Positions 33,766-42,826 of a stretch of DNA of 64,000 bases are shown piece by piece. Under the pieces are notes generated by a model. It was not told where the DNA came from and did not search any database. It saw nothing but the letters and a program-made list of their open reading frames with translations. Each line of letters begins with the position of its first letter. Position 1 is the stretch's first letter. The position numbers and the translations under genes were made by a program. The stretch is from Pseudomonas saudimassiliensis (lineage in GTDB: Bacteria; Pseudomonadota; Gammaproteobacteria; Pseudomonadales; Pseudomonadaceae), in NCBI RefSeq assembly GCF_000939975.1, contig NZ_LK391969.1, positions 2,177,953 through 2,241,952 of the forward strand, given 5' to 3'.

Positions 33766-35811
33766 TTACAACCGCGGCCCCTCTCCAGGCAAGTCCAACG
33801 GCGTGATGGGCCGCCGCGGACGGGTGCGTGGCAAGGCTTGCAGCAGGGCCCGCAGGGCCAGGTTGAGTTGGGTGGCCGCTGGCGTGGGGGCACCGGGCGG
33901 GGTGGCATAACCCAGCCGCACATATTCATCGAAGAAAGCGCCCAGTTCGTCCCGTTGTGCCGGCAGCGCGTGTTCCAGGCGCTGTTGCCAGGCGCGGGGG
34001 CCTTCACCGGTAGCTGCCTGCAATTGCAGACGGCCCAGCCGCCGGTTCAGCTTGACCCAGGCGCGCCGCTGCGGGTCGCGGGGCTGACGATCCGGCCGCA
34101 GGATCCACAGGGCCATGGGCAAGGCTATCAACAGCGACAGCCCCAGGGAGATCAGCCCGACCCGCTGCCAATCGGTGGTGCCCAGCCAGCGGCGGAAGAA
34201 GTCCAGCTGCCGTTCGCTCTGGTAGCCCAGCACCCGCAGCTGCCACTGGTAGTTGATATCGTCCCAGAACAACCGCATATCGTTGATCCAGCCAATGTTG
34301 CGATAACGCGCGGCCGCCAGGGGCGAATCCTCGAGAAAGCTGCCCTCCCCGGCCAACGCTTCCTGCAGCCCCCGCTCGATGCGCTCAGGGGCCACCTGGA
34401 AGGTCGGATCGACCGATACCCAGCCCTGCCCCGGCAACCAGGCCTCCACCCAGGCGTGGGCGTCGAACTGGTGGACCAGGACGTAATTGCCCCGGGGATT
34501 CATTTCACCGCCCTGGTAGCCGGCGACGATCCGCGCCGGAATTCCCGCCGCCCGCAATACGAAGGTCATGGCGCCGGCAAAATGCACGCAGAAACCACGC
34601 GGGCTATCGAACAGGAACTCATCATTGGAATGCTGCCCCAAGGGTGAGGGGCGCAGGGTGTAATGGAAGGGTTCCCGGTTGAAATGACGTAACAGCGCCT
34701 GTACCAGGGCCGCATCATCAGGATAAGCCTGGCGCAGCTGGGCGGCAAAGGCACGACTGCGCGGATCACCCTGCTCCGGCAACTGCAGATTGATCCGCTG
34801 CTGCAGTGGGTCCAGTCCGCCGGGCTGCAACAAACTGTCCAGCCGTGAACTGGCGCCATAGGACATCGCCTGGGCCAGGGGGCGCCGCGCCTGCAGCAGG
34901 TAATCGCCGGTCAGTACCAGGCGTTCATCCGTTGAACTCGCCCCGCGCAGACTGAACACCCAGGGCTGGTTGCTGGCCGGGGCCACCACCCGGTAACTGA
35001 CCGGATCGCCCTGCGGCTCCCAGTCCGGTGGCGTGCCGGCCGAATTGAAGCGCGAGCGGCTCCAGCTGCGCCCGTCGAAGCGACTGAGCGTCAGGGCCCG
35101 CCAGTACAACTGTGGCTGCGCCGGCACCGCGCCGTCGAAGGCCGCGCGGAACGCCAGCTCCCCGGAACGGGCCAGCTCGGCAATATCCCCGGGGGCCATG
35201 CTCTCCGCCAGGCCGGTCCGGGCCTGCTGACCCGGCGCATTGACCGACCACAGTGGCCCCATGCGCGGGAACAGCACAAACAGCACCACCATCAAAGGCA
35301 CAGCCTGCAACAGCAGGAGTGCGCCGGTGCGCATGGCCCGCGCCGGATCGTTGCGCCCCGGCGTCTGCTGCAGACCTACCAGCGCGGCGACCAGCACCAG
35401 CAAGGAAAAGCACTGGAACAGGGCCAGGGGAATGCTCTGGTCAAACAAGAAGGCGGTGGCGACGATGAAGAAGCCCAAGTAGATGACCACCAGTGCATCA
35501 CGGGGCCGGCGCATCTCCAGCAGCTTGAGCATGAACAGCATGAGCAGCAGCATGACCGCGGCATCCAGGCCGATCAGCGTGCCCTGGGCCAGGAATACCC
35601 CACCGGTGACCAGCAGCAGCGCCAGCACACGCACCAGCAATCCCGGGTAGCGCCAGCGCATACGCTGGATCTGCACCCGCCACAGGGCGCAACCCAGCCA
35701 CAATACGGCCACCCAGAGCGGCAGCCGGGGCAGGTGCGGAGCGAGGGCCACCACCTGCGCAGTAAGCAGCCAGACCAGGCTGTTGCGCGGGATCAGTGCA
35801 TGGCCGGTCAT
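33766..35811 (-). CDS. tgpA: Membrane-anchored transglutaminase-like protein (TgpA)
   Basis: This 681-residue protein has an N-terminal block of about six helices (DUF3488, residues 1-180), a periplasmic transglutaminase core, one more helix near residue 550 and a cytoplasmic DUF4129-like tail. The core has the catalytic Cys in SPRGFCVHFAGAMTFVLRAAGIPARIVAGYQGG, His in FDAHAWVEAWLPGQGW and Asp in VSVDPTF. The P. aeruginosa homologue TgpA is reported as important for viability. The start overlaps the DUF58 gene by four bases, so it is third in the moxR-DUF58-tgpA operon. Confidence 0.93.
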   Translation of the reverse strand: MTGHALIPRNSLVWLLTAQVVALAPHLPRLPLWVAVLWLGCALWRVQIQRMRWRYPGLLVRVLALLLVTGGVFLAQGTLIGLDAAVMLLLMLFMLKLLEMRRPRDALVVIYLGFFIVATAFLFDQSIPLALFQCFSLLVLVAALVGLQQTPGRNDPARAMRTGALLLLQAVPLMVVLFVLFPRMGPLWSVNAPGQQARTGLAESMAPGDIAELARSGELAFRAAFDGAVPAQPQLYWRALTLSRFDGRSWSRSRFNSAGTPPDWEPQGDPVSYRVVAPASNQPWVFSLRGASSTDERLVLTGDYLLQARRPLAQAMSYGASSRLDSLLQPGGLDPLQQRINLQLPEQGDPRSRAFAAQLRQAYPDDAALVQALLRHFNREPFHYTLRPSPLGQHSNDEFLFDSPRGFCVHFAGAMTFVLRAAGIPARIVAGYQGGEMNPRGNYVLVHQFDAHAWVEAWLPGQGWVSVDPTFQVAPERIERGLQEALAGEGSFLEDSPLAAARYRNIGWINDMRLFWDDINYQWQLRVLGYQSERQLDFFRRWLGTTDWQRVGLISLGLSLLIALPMALWILRPDRQPRDPQRRAWVKLNRRLGRLQLQAATGEGPRAWQQRLEHALPAQRDELGAFFDEYVRLGYATPPGAPTPAATQLNLALRALLQALPRTRPRRPITPLDLPGEGPRL

Positions 35812-36770
35812 GGCGCCACCCCATGCAGTGCCAGGGCGCGCAGGCAGCTGTCCCGGTGGGCCTCACCCTGGCCAGGGCCGATGCGCTGCTCGCCCAAGGC
35901 CAGGGCGTAGGGCCGGCGCAGGCTTTCCAGTTGCAGCACCCAGCCGGCCAGGCAGCTCAGTTGCTGTTCTACCGAGGAGCCGGGGGTGTGCGCCAGGTCC
36001 AGCCACAGGCTGTCCTGCTGGGGTTCGGCGAAGACCTTGCTGTGCAGACCCTGCCCCCGGGACCAGGCGCGCCAGTCGAGCCGTTTCCTCGAATCGCCGG
36101 GCTGGTAGGCCCGCAGCCCCTGGAAATCATCGACCCCTTCGGCGAGCAACTGATGACCATCGCCCGCTTCCGCCGCCCGGCTACCGGGCAAGGGCAGCGT
36201 CAGGGGTTGCGGATACACCAATACCCGCCAGTCCAGGTCGACCAGGCTCCAGGCGACGAACCAGCCCAGCGGATAGCGGGTTTCCACCCGCAGGCGGCCC
36301 GGCCGCAACCAGCCGCGCTGGGTGGTGGGATGATACAGCGGCAAGGCCGCCCCCAATTCACGCTCGACGTCCACCTGGCGGCGATCGGTACCCGGCCAGA
36401 ACAGGGTAATAGCCTGGTATTCCCGCCGGGGGGCGAGCAACGTCAGGGGCAGCTCCGCCGCCTCGCCGGCGAAGACGGGCAGACTGCCGCCGGCCTGCAG
36501 TTCCAGGCCGGCAAGATTGCGATAGGTATGGTGCAGCCCGATCCAGAACAGACTGCCGAGCAGGAACACCACCGCGTAGACCAGGCTGTTCTGGTAGTTG
36601 ATCGCACCGATCAGCATGATCACCAACAGCAATAGCAGCCCCATTCCGGCGCGGGTGGGCATGATGAAGATGCGCCGGTGATTCAGCCGTACCCGGCTGG
36701 CCGCCGGAATGCGCCTGGTCAACCAGCGCTGGAACAGGGCACTGGTCTGGCCGCTCAGCCGAGCCATCAA
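35808..36770 (-). CDS. DUF58 domain protein
   Basis: This 320-residue protein has two N-terminal helices (GMGLLLLLVIMLIGAINYQNSLVYAVVFLLGSLFWIGL) and a C-terminal DUF58 domain. Its hallmark, DFQGLRAYQPGDSRKRLDWRAWSRGQGLHSKVF, is part of a von Willebrand A-like region. DUF58 proteins are regularly encoded with MoxR ATPases and are thought to work with them in assembly or metal insertion; the specific client here is unknown, though TgpA is the natural candidate. Overlaps of four bases with both neighbours indicate translational coupling. Confidence 0.92.
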   Translation of the reverse strand: MMARLSGQTSALFQRWLTRRIPAASRVRLNHRRIFIMPTRAGMGLLLLLVIMLIGAINYQNSLVYAVVFLLGSLFWIGLHHTYRNLAGLELQAGGSLPVFAGEAAELPLTLLAPRREYQAITLFWPGTDRRQVDVERELGAALPLYHPTTQRGWLRPGRLRVETRYPLGWFVAWSLVDLDWRVLVYPQPLTLPLPGSRAAEAGDGHQLLAEGVDDFQGLRAYQPGDSRKRLDWRAWSRGQGLHSKVFAEPQQDSLWLDLAHTPGSSVEQQLSCLAGWVLQLESLRRPYALALGEQRIGPGQGEAHRDSCLRALALHGVAP

Positions 36771-37684
36771 ACCGCCGGGACCTCATTCAGCAGCCGCTGG
36801 GCCAGGCTGCCACCGCCGTGCCCGGCAGGGTCGTCACTGGCCCGCAGCCGGTGGCTGACCACCGCCGGCAGCACCGCCTGGACATCCTCCGGGATCACGT
36901 AGGCCCGGTGTTCCAGCATGGCCCAGGCGCGCGCCGCCGCCAGCAACCCGAGACTGGCCCGGGGCGACAGCCCCCAGGCGCAGAGCTTGCTTTCCCGGGT
37001 GCGCGCGACCAGCCGCAGGATGTAATCGATAACCGCCTCGCTTGCCGTTACCTGCGGCACGGCAGCCTGCAGCGCCAGCAACTGGGCACGGGTGAGCGCT
37101 GGGGTGAGATCGTCCAGGCGTGCCCGGCCGGTACCGCCCAGCAGCAGGGTCTTTTCCGCTGCCGCGGCCGGATAGCCGAGGGACAGGCGCATCAGGAAGC
37201 GGTCCAGCTGGGATTCGGGCAGCGCGAAGGTGCCGCCCTGGGACGCCGGGTTCTGGGTGGCGATGACAAAGAAGGGGTCGGGCAGCGGTCGGGTGGCGCC
37301 ATCCACCGTGACCTGCCCCTCCTCCATGGCCTCCAGCAGGGCGCTCTGGCTCTTGGGCGTGGCCCGGTTGATCTCATCCGCCAACACCAGCTCGGCAAAT
37401 ATCGGCCCCGGATGGAAGACAAAGGCGCCGGTATTGCGATCAAACACCGAGGTGCCGAGAATGTCCCCGGGCAGCAGGTCGCTGGTGAACTGGATGCGCT
37501 GATAGCTCAGCCCCATCACCCGGGCCAGGGCCTGGGACAGGGTCGTCTTGCCCATCCCCGGCAGATCCTCGATCAGCAGATGCCCCCGCGCCAGTATGCA
37601 GGCCACCGCCAGCTTGACCGCATGCTGTTTGCCCAGCAGTACGTGGTTGATTGCGTCCGTTGCCTTGCTCAACACATCCTTCAT
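36767..37684 (-). CDS. MoxR-family AAA+ ATPase
   Basis: This 305-residue ATPase has Walker A DLPGMGKTT (near residue 45), Walker B LVLADEINRATPKSQSALLEAMEE and sensor I FVIATQNPASQGG. The C-terminal AAA lid is SPRASLGLLAAARAWAMLEHRAYVIPEDVQAVLPAVVSHRL. MoxR ATPases act as chaperones for maturation of partner proteins. GAGAGGTG is about six bases before the ATG at 37684, which is favoured over an in-frame start at 37708. It is first in the operon with DUF58 and TgpA. Confidence 0.95.
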   Translation of the reverse strand: MKDVLSKATDAINHVLLGKQHAVKLAVACILARGHLLIEDLPGMGKTTLSQALARVMGLSYQRIQFTSDLLPGDILGTSVFDRNTGAFVFHPGPIFAELVLADEINRATPKSQSALLEAMEEGQVTVDGATRPLPDPFFVIATQNPASQGGTFALPESQLDRFLMRLSLGYPAAAAEKTLLLGGTGRARLDDLTPALTRAQLLALQAAVPQVTASEAVIDYILRLVARTRESKLCAWGLSPRASLGLLAAARAWAMLEHRAYVIPEDVQAVLPAVVSHRLRASDDPAGHGGGSLAQRLLNEVPAV

Positions 37685-37781
37685 GTTCACCTCTCGTTTG
37701 GCTGCCACCTCATCTTAGACCAGCCCGCTGCGGTTGAAACCCCGGGCAACGAATGGATACACACCGTGGACTCAGCGGCGG

Positions 37782-39122
37782 TCAGCCCGCGGATGCGCCA
37801 GACTCATCGCGCATCTGCCGTAACCGGCTGATCATGTACCCCACGTGCAGATGCAGGCTGTAGAGTTCATGAGCATAGGACAAGGGCACGTCAACCCGGG
37901 TCAGTTCGTCCTCCAGCCTCACCAGGCTGTCGATCTCCCGCTCCAGCACCTGGTTGATGCCGCCGGTGTGGATCAACTTGTCCACCCGGCGCAGGTCGGC
38001 GTACCAGCGGTAGACCCGAGCACGCATGCGCCAGGTATACAGCGGCCCCATGCTCTTGAGCAGCGGCAGCATGATGACGATAAAGGGAATCAGCAGCACC
38101 ACGTAGCGATCGAAGATGGAGGCAATCCAGAACGGCAGGTAGCGCTGCAGCAGCGGTACGCCATGCTCGTGGTAGTAGGCCGCCTCACCGGTCAGCTCCA
38201 GCTCCATGGGCGTGGCGGCGGGAAAGCTGCCCGGCGGGTCGAGCAGGCTGCCCTGGCGCAGCACCTCGGCGGTTGCCCTGAGTACCAGCGAAGTGAGCGC
38301 CGGATGCAGCGTTTCGTTGGCCACCAGGGTTGCTACCGGCGACAACAATTCAGTGCGTTGGGCGGGGATATCACGGCCCAGGTCCAGCAACCCCCGGGGG
38401 ATGCTCAGGATATCCAGGAAAGGTAGCCGTGCGGCCAGGGCTTCGGTCTGCTGCAGGTCGACCAGCTCCAGCTCCGGGTCAGCCAACAATTGTTGCACCG
38501 TCGCATTGGCCACCGGCAGGACAAAGAAGGCGGCATCAAGCTCGCCGCTGCGCAGCCCGTTGAGCGAGGCCGTGGCTGATAGCCGCTGCCAATGGCCAGC
38601 GGCAATATCCGCCTCGCCGACCTGCTCGCCGTACTGGTTGAATAGACTGCGCACCACCGCCCAGGTGCCACTGCCGAGGCTGCCGACCGACAACCGCCGG
38701 CCGTGCAGATCCGATAACTGGGTAATGCCCGCGCCCCGCCGCTGGAACAGCCAGAGCGGCTCATGGTAGATCGCGGCGAGCCCGGTCAATTGCTCGCGCT
38801 GGCGCTGCTCGACCAAGCCGGTGGTGCCGCTCTGGATCAGTCCCAGCTGCACGGCGCCGCTGCCATCGGTCAGGCGCTCCAGATTCTCCACTGAACCGCT
38901 GCTGGTCAGCAGTTCCAGCGTCAGCCCCTCCTCGGCCAGCCGCTCCTGCAGGGCCAGGGCAAAGCTGTGATAGCCGCCGGATTCCACCCCCGTGGTCATC
39001 ACCAGACTGCGCGGCGGCGCCGGATCGAGAAAGCGGAACAGCCCCCAGGCGATCAACAACGCCAGCGGCACTATCCATAGATTGGTGCGCACGAACAGCG
39101 CTACCTGCTTCATCACTCGCAT
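37782..39122 (-). CDS. TAXI-family solute-binding protein with membrane anchors
   Basis: This 446-residue protein has an N-terminal helix (LWIVPLALLIAWGLFRFL), a TAXI-type binding domain (TTGVESGGYHSFALALQERLAEEGLTLELLTSSGSVENLERL, QLGLIQSGTT, LSVGSLGSGTWAVVRSLFNQYG) and a second membrane segment YVVLLIPFIVIMLPLLKSMG, then a cytoplasmic helical tail. Classical TAXI proteins deliver substrates to TRAP transporters, but no TRAP permease genes are adjacent, and the C-terminal anchor is not typical of free binding proteins. It may be a sensor-like member. AAGG precedes the ATG at 39122. Confidence 0.85.
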   Translation of the reverse strand: MRVMKQVALFVRTNLWIVPLALLIAWGLFRFLDPAPPRSLVMTTGVESGGYHSFALALQERLAEEGLTLELLTSSGSVENLERLTDGSGAVQLGLIQSGTTGLVEQRQREQLTGLAAIYHEPLWLFQRRGAGITQLSDLHGRRLSVGSLGSGTWAVVRSLFNQYGEQVGEADIAAGHWQRLSATASLNGLRSGELDAAFFVLPVANATVQQLLADPELELVDLQQTEALAARLPFLDILSIPRGLLDLGRDIPAQRTELLSPVATLVANETLHPALTSLVLRATAEVLRQGSLLDPPGSFPAATPMELELTGEAAYYHEHGVPLLQRYLPFWIASIFDRYVVLLIPFIVIMLPLLKSMGPLYTWRMRARVYRWYADLRRVDKLIHTGGINQVLEREIDSLVRLEDELTRVDVPLSYAHELYSLHLHVGYMISRLRQMRDESGASAG

Positions 39123-39309
39123 CTCACCTTCCCCATCATCAACGCCGGTCTGAAATCGGCGGCGGTCCGCCAGCAAAACCGGCGGGGAGCTTGCAAGAAG
39201 TCTTCTTTCTGGTACTGTCTATCCATGCCGATGTCCTGTTGGCTTCTTTACCTGTATTTCCCAACTGCCGATTCTTTATTGTTCTTTACAAGGAGTAATG
39301 CTGTTCGCC

Positions 39310-39717
39310 ATGAGCAAATCACCCTCTATCGTGCTCACCCGTCTGGATGTCCAACGCCTGGATGAGGTGTTGAATACCATGGACGCGCCGATCGATCTGC
39401 TGGAGGCACTCGAAAACGAGATGCTGCGAGCGAAGGTCGTAAGTCACACGCGCGTCGCTCCGGATGTGGTCACCATGAATTCCACGGTGCGCTTCGCGGA
39501 TGAAACCAGCGGCCGCGAAATGGTCTTGACCCTGGTCTACCCCGACAAGGCCGGAAAGGAAGGTACCATCTCGGTCCTCGCCCCGGTGGGCATCGCTTTG
39601 CTGGGCCTGAAGAAAGGCCAGAGCATCGACTGGGCCGGCCCCAATGGCCGTCCTCTCAAGCTCAAGATCATCGACATCGAATACCAGCCCGAAGCCAGCG
39701 GCGACTTCCATCTGTAA
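39310..39717 (+). CDS. rnk: Nucleoside diphosphate kinase regulator Rnk
   Basis: Rnk is a GreA/GreB-like RNA-polymerase-interacting protein that in E. coli and Pseudomonas affects Ndk levels. The 135 residues have an N-terminal coiled-coil (RLDVQRLDEVLNTMDAPIDLLEALENEMLRAKVV) and the FKBP-like C-terminal domain (VVTMNSTVRFADETSGREMVLTLVYPDKAGKEGTISVLAPVGIALLGLKKGQSIDW). AGGAG at 39291-39295 is only two bases from an ATG at 39298 and 14 from the ATG at 39310. I chose 39310 (MSKSPSIVLTRLD) because homologues start there. It is followed by a hairpin shared with rmuC. Confidence 0.9.
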   Translation: MSKSPSIVLTRLDVQRLDEVLNTMDAPIDLLEALENEMLRAKVVSHTRVAPDVVTMNSTVRFADETSGREMVLTLVYPDKAGKEGTISVLAPVGIALLGLKKGQSIDWAGPNGRPLKLKIIDIEYQPEASGDFHL

Positions 39718-39719
39718 AG

Positions 39720-39744
39720 CCCGGCGCCCTGCCGGGTTTCTCTC
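39720..39744. terminator. Bidirectional terminator between rnk and rmuC
   Basis: Six-base-pair stem CCCGGC (39720-39725) with GCCGGG (39731-39736), then TTTCTCTCTT on the plus strand. The minus-strand copy ends in a short CTTT. Confidence 0.6.
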
Positions 39745-39758
39745 TTCCCTAGCGAATC

Positions 39759-41318
39759 TCAACCCAGCGTATCCGCTGCCGGTGTATCGTGGCCGAGCTC
39801 AAGCTCGGCACGATCAGTCCAGTGCTCGCCCAATTCACCCTTGACCGACACGCCCAACTCCTTGAAATCCTGCACCTGCTTAACCAAGTTGCCACGGCCA
39901 TTGAGCAGTTGGTCGCGGGCCCGGCGATAGGCGTCCCCGGCCCGGTCGAGGCCCTTCTCGATCTGGTCCATGCTGCCGAGGAAGGTGCGCAACTTGTCGT
40001 GGATGCGCGCCGCCCGCTCGGCCAGCTCGGCGGTGTGGCGGTTCTGGTCCTCGAAGCGCCATAGCTGGCGCACGATATTCAGGCTGGTCAGCAGGGTGGT
40101 CGGGGTCGCCACCAGCACATTCTGCTCGATGGCTTTCTGGAACAGGGTCTCGTCGGCTCTCAGGGCTTCGACGAAGGCTGATTCGATGGGTACGAACATG
40201 AACACCATCTCCGGCGCGTTGAGTCCCGGCAGATCGAAATAATTGCGCTCGGCCAGCTCGCGGATCCGCTGGCCGAAGGCATGCACGTGCTCGGCCAGGG
40301 CGACACGCCGCTCGGTTTCGTCTTCACTATTGATGTAGCGGGTATAGGCGTTGAGCGACACCTTGGCGTCGATGATCAGGTGCTTGCCCTGGGGCAGGTA
40401 GACGAGCGCATCGGGACGCTGGCGCTGGCCATCGCTGGCGGTCATGCTCACTTCGCGCTTGAAGTCGACGCCGGCGCGCAGGCCGGAGCGCTCCAGTACG
40501 TTTTCCAGAATCAGCTCGCCCCAGTTACCCTGGGTTTTCTTCTGGCCGCGCAGCGCGGTACTCAGGTCGTGGGCTTCCTGGGTGATCTGCTGGTTGAGCT
40601 GTTTGAGGTGCTGCAGTTCCTGGGCCAGGGCCGCCTGCTGCTGGGTATCCTTGTGATGGATATCCTCGACCTTGCTGCGAAACTGGTCGATCTGCTCGCG
40701 GAAGGGCTTGAGCAGCGCATCCAGCGATTGCTGGCTGGTCTGGGTGAAGGTCTGGCCCTTGGCTTCGAAGATACGCCCGGCCAGTTGCTCGAACTCCAGC
40801 TTGAGCTGCTCGCGGCTGTCCTTGAGCAGTTGCTGCTGTTCGTCGAAATGCTGCTGGCGCTGGTTCAGGGTGGTCTGCAGGGTGGAGTGCTCCACCCGCA
40901 GTTGCTCATGAACCTGCTGCAGCTGCTGCAGCCGTTGGTCCAGGGCGCTGCGTTCGCGCTGCAACTGCTCGCTCTGGCGCTGCTGCTCCTGCGCCTGCGC
41001 CTGGTAGCGCTCGGCGGTACGCTGCCACTCGTTGCACTGGGTCTCGGCATCGGCCAGGCGTACGGCCAGCCGGTCACGTTCGGCGTCCAGGCGGGTCACG
41101 GATTCCTGCAGGTGCTCGAGCCGGGTTTCCAGGCTCAACTGGCCTCCCAGTTGCTGGTGCAGCTCCAGTTGCTGGGCGCGGTTCTCTTCCAGCAGATGAT
41201 CAAGGCGATCTTGCAGGCGCCGCTCGCGACCCAGTAATACCCAGCCGGTCACCAGCCAGCCACCCAGCAGGGCCAGGCACAGCATGGGCAATAGGAATGG
41301 GGCTTGATTCAGGGGCAT
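39759..41318 (-). CDS. rmuC: DNA recombination protein RmuC
   Basis: RmuC limits inversions and rearrangements at repeats in E. coli and carries a PD-(D/E)xK nuclease-like fold. The 519-residue protein has an N-terminal helix (FLLPMLCLALLGGWLVTGWVLLG), a long Gln-rich coiled coil (residues about 30-230) and the RmuC domain with QGNWGELILENVLERSGLRAGVDF, RPDALVYLPQGKHLIIDAKVSLNAY and FDLPGLNAPEMVFMFVPIESAF. AAGGAG is eight bases before the ATG at 41318; the longer frame to 41456 is out of family length. Confidence 0.94.
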   Translation of the reverse strand: MPLNQAPFLLPMLCLALLGGWLVTGWVLLGRERRLQDRLDHLLEENRAQQLELHQQLGGQLSLETRLEHLQESVTRLDAERDRLAVRLADAETQCNEWQRTAERYQAQAQEQQRQSEQLQRERSALDQRLQQLQQVHEQLRVEHSTLQTTLNQRQQHFDEQQQLLKDSREQLKLEFEQLAGRIFEAKGQTFTQTSQQSLDALLKPFREQIDQFRSKVEDIHHKDTQQQAALAQELQHLKQLNQQITQEAHDLSTALRGQKKTQGNWGELILENVLERSGLRAGVDFKREVSMTASDGQRQRPDALVYLPQGKHLIIDAKVSLNAYTRYINSEDETERRVALAEHVHAFGQRIRELAERNYFDLPGLNAPEMVFMFVPIESAFVEALRADETLFQKAIEQNVLVATPTTLLTSLNIVRQLWRFEDQNRHTAELAERAARIHDKLRTFLGSMDQIEKGLDRAGDAYRRARDQLLNGRGNLVKQVQDFKELGVSVKGELGEHWTDRAELELGHDTPAADTLG

Positions 41319-41497
41319 GGGTTGTCTCCTTTGGCTGCCCGCTATTATCCCTGCGTATGACTGAATATGTAACCGTTGGGCGGCTGCCTGCCGCTCAACC
41401 CCCGGATGGGTGATCAAGAGGTTGCGGTCTGGCGGGCATCTGCTATGTTCAGGCAACGCCCCCGCACAATAATAACGTCATCGAACGAAGGATCGTC

Positions 41498-42823
41498 ATG
41501 CTGGACGTGGCCAATACGTCACCCCACCGGTTATTGCTGGTGGACCCCTGTAGCGACTGCCTGGACCTGCATACGCGACTGAGTGATGCTGGCTGGCAAG
41601 TGCTCACCGCCACGCTGGAGCAGTTGGGCCAGCCGCACTGCGACCTGGGCCTGCTCAGGCTGCAGGCCGCCCACCTGGCCAACCTCGGCCGGCTCAAGCA
41701 TGTGCTCAGCCAGACCGGTATCCAGTGGGTGGTGGCAATCCCGCCAGACCTGCTGGAACAACCCGGAGTGGCACAGTTCGTTGCCGAGTGGTTCCTCGAT
41801 TACCACACCCTGCCCTTCGACAACTCGCGGATTCATATTGCCCTCGGCCGCGCCTGCGGCATGGCCCGCTTGCGACGACGCTATCAGCAGCAGGCCTGGC
41901 CCAGCGAGGAGCTCTTTCTCGGCACCAGCGACAAGGCCCGGGCACTGCGCAACCTGGTGATGCGTATAGCCCCTACCGACTCGCCGGTGATGATCCGCGG
42001 CGAAAGCGGCTCTGGCAAGGAATTGGTGGCCCGCGGCCTGCATGCCGGCTCGCGCCGCAAACACGGCCCCTTCATTGCGGTGAACTGCGGCGCCATTCCG
42101 GAGCACCTGATCCAGTCGGAACTCTTCGGCCATGAACGTGGCGCCTTCACCGGTGCCCATCAGCGCAAGGTCGGCCGTATCGAGTCCGCCCATGGCGGCA
42201 CCCTGTTCCTGGATGAGATCGGCGACCTGCCCCTCGAACTGCAAGCCAACCTGCTGCGTTTCCTGCAGGAAATGCAGATCGAACGTGTGGGCGGTACCTG
42301 CCCCCTCAGCGTGGATGTGCGGGTGCTTGCGGCGACCCATGTGGATCTGGAACAGGCAATCAGTGCCGGGCAATTCCGCGAGGACCTGTATTACCGACTG
42401 AATGTACTGGAAGTCCGCACCGCTCCCCTGCGCGAGCGGCAGGCCGATATCGTGCCCATGGCCAGCCATTTCGCCAAACTCTATACCGCCGAAACCGGCT
42501 GTCGGCCGCGCAATTTCAGCAGCGATGCGATTGCTGCCATGTTACGCCATCCGTGGCCAGGCAATGCCCGGGAGCTGGCCAACCGGGTCCGGCGGGGCAT
42601 GGTGCTGGCAGAGGGGCGGGAGATCGAGGCGGCAGACCTCGGCCTGGCGGCCGCGGCGCAGCCCTGCGTCGACAGCCTGCAGACCTGGGTGTTGCGGGCC
42701 GAGCGTCAGGCACTGCATGCCGCCATTAGCCATTACCCCAACAACATGGGTCAGGTCGCCCGGCAACTGCAGATATCCCGCCCGACGCTGTATCGGCTGC
42801 TGCACAAGCACCAGCTGCGTTGA
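41498..42823 (+). CDS. Sigma-54-dependent transcriptional activator, candidate fap regulator
   Basis: This 441-residue enhancer-binding protein has an N-terminal degenerate receiver-like domain (HRLLLVDPCSDCLDLHTRLSDAGWQVLTAT) with no clear phosphorylation pocket. The AAA+ domain has Walker A GESGSGKE (168-175), GAFTGA (215-220) for sigma-54 contact and Walker B TLFLDE (235-240), and a Fis-type HTH (NNMGQVARQLQISRPTLYRLLHKHQLR) closes the protein. The architecture resembles FleQ/VpsR-type regulators, some of which bind c-di-GMP and control biofilm genes. Its gene converges on fapF with a gap of only three bases, which suggests a functional link with the amyloid operon (inference). Confidence 0.93.
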   Translation: MLDVANTSPHRLLLVDPCSDCLDLHTRLSDAGWQVLTATLEQLGQPHCDLGLLRLQAAHLANLGRLKHVLSQTGIQWVVAIPPDLLEQPGVAQFVAEWFLDYHTLPFDNSRIHIALGRACGMARLRRRYQQQAWPSEELFLGTSDKARALRNLVMRIAPTDSPVMIRGESGSGKELVARGLHAGSRRKHGPFIAVNCGAIPEHLIQSELFGHERGAFTGAHQRKVGRIESAHGGTLFLDEIGDLPLELQANLLRFLQEMQIERVGGTCPLSVDVRVLAATHVDLEQAISAGQFREDLYYRLNVLEVRTAPLRERQADIVPMASHFAKLYTAETGCRPRNFSSDAIAAMLRHPWPGNARELANRVRRGMVLAEGREIEAADLGLAAAAQPCVDSLQTWVLRAERQALHAAISHYPNNMGQVARQLQISRPTLYRLLHKHQLR

Positions 42824-42826
42824 TCC

